NCBI GenBank assembly: GCA_028876035.1
Contig: JAGWTK010000024.1
Coordinates: 1-19,317, forward strand
Direction of reading: 5' to 3'
Source: Bacteroidota bacterium
GTDB taxonomy: Bacteria > Bacteroidota > Bacteroidia > Chitinophagales > Chitinophagaceae
Length of the DNA: 19,317 nt
Positions 1-5,335 of the stretch are shown here, one piece after another. Every line of letters starts with the position of its first letter. Within the stretch, counting starts at the first letter, position 1. The notes below the pieces were generated by a model, which searched no databases, was not told the origin of the DNA, and worked only from the letters and a program-made list of their open reading frames with translations. The position numbers and the translations under genes are program-made.

Positions 1-60
1 TTTATCGTTCGTATCAAATAACTGCTGAAACTCGCATCCGTTAACCCCTCTAAACATACT

Positions 61-96
61 AACTAATTTAGCTGCAATATACTAAATAAATTAGTT
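61..96. repeat. AT-rich imperfect inverted repeat downstream of the OYE gene
   Basis: AACTAATTTAG at 61-71 is the reverse complement of the arm at 82-96 except for two extra A bases in the second arm. It lies about 55 nt past the stop of the OYE gene. It is almost pure A/T and has no following T-run on either strand, so a classic intrinsic terminator is unlikely. It could be a weak 3' stem-loop or a binding site of a gene left of the window. The remaining bases of 1-150 hold only a short dyad, TCAGC-C-GCTGA at 102-112, and no recognisable gene. Confidence 0.3.
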
Positions 97-150
97 TGTT
101 ATCAGCCGCTGAACATTCAAATGAGAAAGTTCTACCTAATTCTATATATC

Positions 151-1221
151 TTAAATTGGTCGTTTCGCTCTTTTATACTGCTCCGGCCACTCCAGATCCA
201 CCCCCAGTTCCCTTGCCGCATGTAATGGAAAATATGGATCGCGTAGCGATTCCCGGGCGATAAAAATACAATCGGCCGCTCCTTCCTGCAGAATTGCTTC
301 CGCCTGTTGTGCTGTTGTGATCAATCCAACAGCGCCTGTTGCAATGCCTGTTTCTTTTTTTATCTGTGCTGCAAAGGGCACCTGGTAACCCGGTACCAGC
401 GGTATGCTAATGCCCCCAATCACTCCACCAGTGGAGCAATCGACGAGATCGACTCCGTTTTCTTTTAACCAGGCAGACAGCTTAACGGATTCTTCAATCG
501 TCCAGCCGCCTTCTTTCCAGTCGGTGCAGGAAAGCCGTACAAATAGTGGGAGCTCTTCGGGCCATACTTTTCTAACCGCCACCACAATTTCCTGCAGGAA
601 ACGGATCCGGTTCTCAAAGGAACCACCATATTCATCGGTGCGTTGATTGCTGAACGGGGAGAGAAATTCATTTATAAGATAGCCATGCGCACCGTGGAGT
701 TCGATCAACCTGAAACCGGCTTGCTTAGCGCGCGTGGCGGCGGCCGCAAAATCGTTGACGAGTTTATCAATACCGGCTTTGTCGAGCGCGGCGGGTACCA
801 TGTCCTTCTCATGAAAGGGAATCGCAGAAGGCGCCACCGTTTGCCAGCCACCTTTTTCAATACTAATTTGTTCTGTACCCTTCCACGGTTGCGGGTAACT
901 GGCCTTTCTGCCTGCATGCGCCAGCTGGATACCGGCTACAGCACCCTGCTGGTGAATGAATGATGTTATTTGACGGAGTTTCTCCAGGTGCGCATTCTTC
1001 CAGATACCCAAATCGGCGGCAGATATCCGGCCCTCCGGCGAAACGGCTGTTGCTTCAGTAATGATCAGGCCGGCACCACCGACAGCCCTGCTGCCCAGGT
1101 GCACGAGGTGCCATTCATTGGCAAATCCATCCACGGAAGAATATTCACACATAGGGGATACCACAATTCGGTTGCGTATGGTAACAGAACGAAAGTTGAG
1201 CGGTGAAAAAAGAAGCGCCAT
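151..1221 (-). CDS. namA: Old Yellow Enzyme family NAD(P)H:flavin oxidoreductase (YqjM/NamA-like)
   Basis: This is an FMN-dependent ene-reductase of 356 residues, close to the roughly 340-residue YqjM/NamA subgroup and without the extra FAD/NAD domains of the long 2,4-dienoyl-CoA reductases. Family members reduce the C=C bond of enals, enones and nitro compounds with NADPH in the cytoplasm. The TIM barrel begins with SPMCEY (22-27), holding the redox-tuning Cys25 and Tyr27 of the YqjM class. QLAHAGRKAS (99-108) and the substrate-binding histidine pair in HGAHGYL (His176, His179) follow, then the NEFLSP and FENRIRF motifs. GAVGLI (296-301) is the phosphate-binding end of the FMN site. The ATG at 1221 gives the canonical MALLFSPL start. 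The gene is divergent from the CvfB-like gene, and a perfect 14-bp palindrome sits 17 nt upstream of its start. The class is secure; the natural substrate is unknown, and the symbol is given by subgroup similarity. Confidence 0.93.
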   Translation of the reverse strand: MALLFSPLNFRSVTIRNRIVVSPMCEYSSVDGFANEWHLVHLGSRAVGGAGLIITEATAVSPEGRISAADLGIWKNAHLEKLRQITSFIHQQGAVAGIQLAHAGRKASYPQPWKGTEQISIEKGGWQTVAPSAIPFHEKDMVPAALDKAGIDKLVNDFAAAATRAKQAGFRLIELHGAHGYLINEFLSPFSNQRTDEYGGSFENRIRFLQEIVVAVRKVWPEELPLFVRLSCTDWKEGGWTIEESVKLSAWLKENGVDLVDCSTGGVIGGISIPLVPGYQVPFAAQIKKETGIATGAVGLITTAQQAEAILQEGAADCIFIARESLRDPYFPLHAARELGVDLEWPEQYKRAKRPI

Positions 1222-1237
1222 GAATCAGATTTTTATC

Positions 1238-1251
1238 CTGCAAAGTTGCAG
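1238..1251. promoter_or_regulatory. Perfect palindrome CTGCAA-AG-TTGCAG overlapping the likely -7 box of the OYE gene
   Basis: The two 6-base arms are exact reverse complements separated by AG. On the minus strand the same bases contain CAACTTTG, a 7 of 8 match to the Bacteroidota -7 box TAnnTTTG, placed so that transcription would start about 15 nt before the ATG at 1221. A dimeric repressor bound here would block that promoter. OYE genes in other bacteria are often under electrophile- or redox-sensing TetR, MarR or similar repressors, but none is encoded nearby. Confidence 0.4.
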
Positions 1252-1353
1252 CATGCTATTGACATTCCATCGTCCGGATTGTTCGCGTCAAGGCAATCCA
1301 GATGAAATACAAAAACCTGCGCAGAGGTCTTATCTTCGGCAAATAAATCTACC

Positions 1354-2187
1354 ATGGTTAAAGCGGGCGTTTTCAATACTCTTACCATCAGTCGCATTAC
1401 CGGCATTGGAGCCTATCTTGATGACGGCGGTGATGGACTGCTCCTGCCGAAACGTTTTCTCTCCCGCCAGGTAAAACCCGGCGATACACTCAACGTATTT
1501 GTTTACCACGATTCGGAAAACCGCCTGATCGCGACCACTCAACAGCCCATCGCCGTCGTGGGTGATATTGCGCTGATGCATTGTGTATCCGTTACAAGTC
1601 TTGGTGCCTTTCTCGACTGGGGACTGATGAAAGATCTTTTTGTACCCCGCAGCAAACAGATCAGCGGCATGCGAAAAGGCGGAGACTACCTGGTGAAACT
1701 GTACATCGATGAACAAACCGGGCGCGTAGCAGCGACCGAAAAAATTGAAAGCCTCCTGAGTAACGACCCCATAACGGTTAAAGAAAAAGAAATTGTTCAA
1801 TTACTCATCTACCGCAAATCAGACATCGGGTATGTTACGATAATCAATAACCTGCACACCGGCGTTTTGCACTTCAATGAAGTGTACCGAAACCTGCAAA
1901 TCGGTGACAAACTCGAGGGCTTTATCAAAGAAATCAAACAACCCGGCAACAAGATCGATGTAGCCCTGGGCAAACCCGGTTACCAGCGTGTAGAAGATGA
2001 AACGACCAAAGTGCTCGACCTGCTGCATAAAAGCAATGGTTACCTGCCATACAACGATAAATCAAGTCCGGAAGACATCTATCGGGAATTTGGCATGAGT
2101 AAGAAAACTTTTAAGATGACTACCGGCCGTTTGTACAAAGAGAAAAAAATTGAATTTACAGAGAGCGGCATCAAACTACTTGCATAA
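1354..2187 (+). CDS. CvfB-like S1-domain RNA-binding protein with C-terminal winged helix
   Basis: The 277-residue protein has the architecture of the CvfB/YitL family: an S1-like OB fold at about 1-62, a second at about 70-130 (TSLGAFLDWGLMKDLFVP is a typical S1 strand pattern), a third at about 150-206 (TGVLHFNEVYRNLQIGDKLEGF) and a winged-helix domain at about 215-277. In Staphylococcus aureus, CvfB binds RNA and affects virulence gene expression. Here a cytoplasmic RNA-binding regulatory role is inferred from the fold only. The winged helix explains why such proteins are sometimes annotated as GntR-like regulators. The ATG at 1354 is preceded by TATCTTCG at 1331-1338, a 7 of 8 match to the -7 box. 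It is convergent with the small gene at 2265-2561. Confidence 0.88.
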   Translation: MVKAGVFNTLTISRITGIGAYLDDGGDGLLLPKRFLSRQVKPGDTLNVFVYHDSENRLIATTQQPIAVVGDIALMHCVSVTSLGAFLDWGLMKDLFVPRSKQISGMRKGGDYLVKLYIDEQTGRVAATEKIESLLSNDPITVKEKEIVQLLIYRKSDIGYVTIINNLHTGVLHFNEVYRNLQIGDKLEGFIKEIKQPGNKIDVALGKPGYQRVEDETTKVLDLLHKSNGYLPYNDKSSPEDIYREFGMSKKTFKMTTGRLYKEKKIEFTESGIKLLA

Positions 2188-2212
2188 AAAAGCCGGAGCG
2201 ATTGCCCCGGCT
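2185..2212 (-). terminator. Intrinsic terminator of the 98-residue gene
   Basis: AGCCGG (2191-2196) pairs with CCGGCT (2207-2212). After an A-C mismatch, a further GC/GC pair closes a GATT loop. Read on the minus strand, the stem is followed by a T-run, so it terminates the gene ending at 2265. The T-run overlaps the stop codon of the plus-strand CvfB-like gene. On the plus strand there is no T-run, so it would act on that gene only weakly. Confidence 0.75.
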
Positions 2213-2264
2213 AACTAAAAACCCCCTGCATTAACAACATCTCACGAACAAACTTGAGCGGAGG

Positions 2265-2561
2265 TTATGCTGCGTCCTGTAATTGAGACGCACATTCATT
2301 CAATTTATCGGCGATGGCCATTTCTATTACCGGTGGAATCGGTTCAATTACCGGTTCTGTTTCAGCAAATCGATCGAGGCCGTCATCCCATCCAAATACA
2401 TGCACCACACCGCTATTGTAACTTACCCTGAACTGCCTTTCGCCCGAAGGGAGTTGAAACGGCGTAGCTGCAACGGAATAATTCCTGCCATTGATGGGTA
2501 TATCAAAATGAATCGTTTCAACACGTGGCTTTCTTGAACGCTTCGGTTTGGTATGTTCCAT
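2265..2561 (-). CDS. Small conserved-looking protein of unknown function
   Basis: I do not recognise a family for this 98-residue protein. It starts with a very basic stretch (KPKRSRKPR, residues 5-13). A central part rich in beta-strand pattern follows (about 18-57: IHFDIPINGRNYSVAATPF, then RQFRVSYNS), then VHVFGWDDGLDRF, and an acidic, Pro-rich, helical C-terminus. There is no signal peptide or membrane segment, so it is probably cytoplasmic, and the basic tail could contact nucleic acid. It has its own terminator 53 nt downstream and a 7-bp inverted repeat directly upstream of the ATG. This supports a real, separately transcribed gene. The overlapping plus-strand open frame in the same place has no such support. 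Confidence 0.7.
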   Translation of the reverse strand: MEHTKPKRSRKPRVETIHFDIPINGRNYSVAATPFQLPSGERQFRVSYNSGVVHVFGWDDGLDRFAETEPVIEPIPPVIEMAIADKLNECASQLQDAA

Positions 2562-2580
2562 ACAATTATGTTTTAATTGT
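2562..2580. promoter_or_regulatory. Inverted repeat ACAATTA-N5-TAATTGT abutting the start codon of the 98-residue gene
   Basis: Perfect 7-bp arms (2562-2568 and 2574-2580) lie immediately upstream of the ATG at 2561. It could be an operator or a short leader hairpin covering the ribosome entry site. No convincing TAnnTTTG box is visible upstream. The stretch 2581-2767 holds one other feature, a compound dyad (ACGTTT/AAACGT outer arms at 2651-2690, TTAGC/GCTAA inner arms at 2665-2682) of unknown role. Confidence 0.3.
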
Positions 2581-2767
2581 TAGCAATCTTGTTTGTACAG
2601 TTAGAAAAACAACAAGCATGCCCTGCACCACTCTAAACGACCGGAACGCCACGTTTACAGCGCTTTAGCAAAAAATCGCTAAGAAAACGTTAAGGGACCA
2701 GTGTAGAAATTTGGGCAATTTGCTGGCCAAACAATGTTACATAACGAGGTCACTAAGCAGTAAAACT

Positions 2768-3817
2768 TCATTTGAATGGATTACTGAATTTCGGATCAGT
2801 TTGCAAAGTTTGATCCGTAAGCGTTTGTAAGAAAGCGAGGAGTTTAGGCGCGTCCTGCGGCAATACCGTATGATTGGGAATCGGTGGCGTTGCTCCTCCC
2901 AGCATTGCCTGCAGGTTCGCGATGCTTCCGTTGTGAAAAAGTTTACTGCGCACAGCAATATTGCGGAGCGAGCCCGACTTAAACCTGTCTTCATTGGCAA
3001 TGCCCCTGTCATTTACATCCCGCAAGGCAAATGGCGCAGCTGGTTCTGAAGTAAGAAACATCGGGGGTGCGTGACAACCGGCACAGGTAACAGCGCCCGC
3101 TGTAAGAAACAATTGTTCGCCCTGCGCTTCGTCGGGGGTGAAATTCGCCTGTCCCTGTTTTACTTTGTCATATTTAGATTGGTAAGTTACCATCGAACGA
3201 AGAAATTGCGACAATGCACGTGCAATTTTCGTGGAGTCGATACCGGTAGATCCAAATGCTTTTTCAAACAGCGGTGGATAATAGTTGAGGCCCGCTAATT
3301 TGGTTTCTAACGCCGCCATTGTCATCCCCATTTCTGTGCTGTTTTGAATAGGCTGCAATACCTGGCTTTCCAGTGAGGGGGCGCGTTCATCCCAAAACAT
3401 CTTCCCTGATTTGTAAAACCGAAGGTTGAGTAAGGTCATTGAATTGCGGGCCGTGAGTCCGCCCGCGAAACCTTTGCTTAATGTCGCACTGTCATCGAAA
3501 GCCTGTTCAGGACGGTGACAGCTGCTGCAGCTGATGGTATTGTTGGCAGAGAGCTTTTTATCGTAAAACAATACACGGCCCAAGGTAGCGCCTGCGTCGG
3601 TGATAACATTGCCGGCAGGTGTATTGTCGTTCAGCGCGAGGCTGGCCGCAATGTGCGCCGGGAAACTCACATTACTATAATTGTAGGCTGTAGCGGGCAG
3701 AACAGGTTCCGTAGCAGAATTTGCAGTAGCTGTGCTTGTATTTTTCTTGCTGCAAAAACTCAGGCAGCAGGTTAATGCGCCAATGATCGTACCGACAAAA
3801 ATCGATTTTGTTTGCAT
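2768..3817 (-). CDS. Di-heme cytochrome c peroxidase (CCP/MauG family), probable lipoprotein
   Basis: The 349-residue protein carries two c-type heme attachment motifs, CSSCH at 97-101 and CAGCH at 245-249, at the spacing of bacterial di-heme peroxidases. Family landmarks include LGRVLFYDKKLS (79-90), RNSMTLLN (124-131), WDERAPSLE and the GSLRNIAVR region (282-290). Enzymes of this group reduce hydrogen peroxide in the periplasm with electrons from small cytochromes or quinol; MauG relatives oxidise protein side chains instead. A short hydrophobic N-terminus ends in LSFCSKK, a plausible lipobox with Cys22, so it is probably anchored on the periplasmic side. It is the last gene of the ECF sigma operon, 31 nt after the Spy-like gene. 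That placement suggests it is an effector of that stress response, which is inference. No clear terminator follows it. Confidence 0.92.
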   Translation of the reverse strand: MQTKSIFVGTIIGALTCCLSFCSKKNTSTATANSATEPVLPATAYNYSNVSFPAHIAASLALNDNTPAGNVITDAGATLGRVLFYDKKLSANNTISCSSCHRPEQAFDDSATLSKGFAGGLTARNSMTLLNLRFYKSGKMFWDERAPSLESQVLQPIQNSTEMGMTMAALETKLAGLNYYPPLFEKAFGSTGIDSTKIARALSQFLRSMVTYQSKYDKVKQGQANFTPDEAQGEQLFLTAGAVTCAGCHAPPMFLTSEPAAPFALRDVNDRGIANEDRFKSGSLRNIAVRSKLFHNGSIANLQAMLGGATPPIPNHTVLPQDAPKLLAFLQTLTDQTLQTDPKFSNPFK

Positions 3818-3848
3818 AATGGTATGGTTAGGGTGTGGTAGATGGGTT

Positions 3849-4382
3849 TTATTTGTCGGGAGGTGGCGGTCCGTCCATCGGGGGCGGACGATGCGGACCG
3901 CGATTCGGATCCATGCCGGCGGGCGGTGCTGGTCTTGCGATCATTTGCATGACCTCTTCAATTACCGCATCAAACTTCCGTTGCTGATCCGGCCGGCACA
4001 ACTGGCGCACTTTCAAAAAATGCGAGAAAGTAGTGCTATCCATTTTTTTTGTCCAGCTGGCTATTTTCTCCGATGCGGCCCCGATGCTTGCTGAGTCAGC
4101 TTGTCCTTCGCGCATCCGCATAAACAACTCCTTTCGCGCCTGGTTGATATGGTCCCTGATAATTTCCGACTGCGCACGGTGTTCTTTAATCAATTGCTGG
4201 TAGGCGGCTTGTTGTTGCGCATCCAGTGTCAGTTCTCGGGTCAAAAATACCGCGGGTGTTTCCGGACGGCCCGCCTCCCTGCTGCGGGGTGCCAGCCAGA
4301 ACACAGCGAGGCTAATGATATTGGCCAATAGCAGGGCAATGATGCCTGCAACCAACCACTTGCTTTTTATAGTGTAGGCCAT
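3849..4382 (-). CDS. Spy/CpxP/CnrX-like periplasmic sensor protein
   Basis: The 177-residue protein has one N-terminal membrane segment (about 9-31) and a helical periplasmic domain with the repeated LTxxQ-like motif of the Spy/CpxP and heavy-metal-resistance families. The first copy is LTLDAQQQAAY (51-61); a degenerate second copy, LCRPDQQRKF, lies at about 128-137. It ends in a Pro/Gly-rich tail (150-176). In CnrYXH systems the CnrX protein of this fold binds metal and controls the anti-sigma partner; Spy and CpxP bind unfolded proteins. His68 and His121 are possible ligands, but metal binding is not shown by sequence alone. It is separated by only 3 nt from the small membrane protein gene upstream, so the two are clearly co-translated. 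Confidence 0.82.
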   Translation of the reverse strand: MAYTIKSKWLVAGIIALLLANIISLAVFWLAPRSREAGRPETPAVFLTRELTLDAQQQAAYQQLIKEHRAQSEIIRDHINQARKELFMRMREGQADSASIGAASEKIASWTKKMDSTTFSHFLKVRQLCRPDQQRKFDAVIEEVMQMIARPAPPAGMDPNRGPHRPPPMDGPPPPDK

Positions 4383-4385
4383 CGT

Positions 4386-4694
4386 TTAATAATTTGACTG
4401 CGTATTAAGATCATAGGCGTTTGCAAAAGCTGTAATACCGGATACTTGTGCCGCACCGGGCTCCTGCTTTGTTTTGTTCATGAACAGTAGCCATCCATTG
4501 GCCAACAGCAACGCAAACAGCGCCCTGATGACCCAGGCAGGCTTTACTGGCACCTGCCAGGCCGGCGAAGTCTTTGTTCTTCTGGCCATCAGCCTTGTAT
4601 AAAAAAATGGATCAGTGGCCGCTTCTGCAATGGGTTGAATCGATTCAGCATAGCGATCGGCCAACAAGGGTTGATTTGGTAAAGATGTATTCAT
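4386..4694 (-). CDS. Small single-pass membrane protein, candidate anti-sigma factor
   Basis: The 102-residue protein has a cytoplasmic N-terminal part of about 53 residues, including DPFFYTRLMARR (28-39), then one transmembrane helix (about 54-72, WVIRALFALLLANGWLLFM) and a short periplasmic tail. Its start codon overlaps the stop of the sigma gene in an ATGA arrangement (4691-4694), which implies translational coupling. The topology and placement between an ECF sigma factor and a Spy/CnrX-like protein match CnrY-type anti-sigma factors, where a short cytoplasmic helix holds the sigma factor. There is no zinc-binding HxxxCxxC motif. The anti-sigma role is inferred from context; no family is recognised by sequence. 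Confidence 0.75.
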   Translation of the reverse strand: MNTSLPNQPLLADRYAESIQPIAEAATDPFFYTRLMARRTKTSPAWQVPVKPAWVIRALFALLLANGWLLFMNKTKQEPGAAQVSGITAFANAYDLNTQSNY

Positions 4695-5281
4695 GGTTTT
4701 CTGGCGGTTTCGTACGCGGCCAGCGTTTTTTGCATTTGTTGTTTGGCCCGGCTTACAAGTGATTCGATGGCTTTCACTGATAAATTCATCGTATAGGCAG
4801 CTTCCGCATAGGACATGCCCTGGATCTTTATCAGTGTAAATGCCGTTTGCTGTCGCGCCGATAACATGCCTACTGCTTTGAACAAGGCCGCTGCTTCTTC
4901 TTTCTTATCCATTGCTACACCCGGATGATAGAACGGCTCTGGAGGCTGCATTTCTTCGTGTATCGGCAGCAGGCTATGCAATAAGGCCCTCCTTTTTTTG
5001 CGCCGGAGTTTATCAAGTGCCTTATTCACGGCTATTCGGTAAATCCAGGTGGCCAGGCCCGCATCTCCCCGGAAAGAATGAATTGTCTCAAACACTTTTA
5101 TAAACACTTCCTGCGCGGCGTCTTCTGCTTCAGATGCATCCTGCAGGATGCTCAAAACAGTATGGTACACCCGGTTGCGGTAGGTTTCTACGAGCAATCG
5201 GAAGGCTGTTTCATCAGCCTGCCTGAGGGCCTGTATGAGCGATGCTTCGTTCAATCGGGGGTTGAGGTTTGGACGCACCAA
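4691..5281 (-). CDS. ECF-type RNA polymerase sigma factor
   Basis: The 196-residue protein shows sigma region 2 at about 27-97 (DAAQEVFIKVFETIHSFRG for core and -10 recognition, then TWIYRIAVNKALDKLRR). A variable linker precedes region 4 at about 133-185, whose helix-turn-helix is MSYAEAAYTMNLSVKAIESL. It lacks region 3, as in all ECF sigma factors. It directs RNA polymerase to a stress regulon and is probably released by signalling through the two membrane proteins that follow. There is no in-frame ATG at the 5' end: translation must begin at TTG (5281) or the next codon GTG (5278). The sequence AAGGA, 9 nt before the TTG, favours the first. It lies 54 nt after the hybrid kinase gene. Confidence 0.93.
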   Translation of the reverse strand: MVRPNLNPRLNEASLIQALRQADETAFRLLVETYRNRVYHTVLSILQDASEAEDAAQEVFIKVFETIHSFRGDAGLATWIYRIAVNKALDKLRRKKRRALLHSLLPIHEEMQPPEPFYHPGVAMDKKEEAAALFKAVGMLSARQQTAFTLIKIQGMSYAEAAYTMNLSVKAIESLVSRAKQQMQKTLAAYETARKP

Positions 5282-5315
5282 AGCTTCGAATCCTTCGCAG
5301 CAGTGGGATTTTTTT

Positions 5316-5323
5316 GAAAGATA
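5316..5323 (-). promoter_or_regulatory. Possible -7 box of the ECF sigma operon
   Basis: The minus strand reads TATCTTTC, a 7 of 8 match to TAnnTTTG, placed to start transcription about 28 nt before the TTG start and to include the AAGGA ribosome-binding sequence (5291-5295). No -33 TTTG is present upstream. The operon could equally be read through from the kinase gene. Confidence 0.3.
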
Positions 5324-5335
5324 AACGATGCGGGA

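Noticed and set aside
1061..1474. 137-codon plus-strand open frame spanning the divergent promoter region
   Set aside because: It overlaps both the OYE gene and the CvfB-like gene in other frames and covers the palindrome and promoter sequences.
2710..2731. Possible terminator of the cytochrome c peroxidase gene (TTTGG/CCAAA arms)
   Set aside because: The stem is short and asymmetric and no T-run follows on the minus strand, so it is not convincing.
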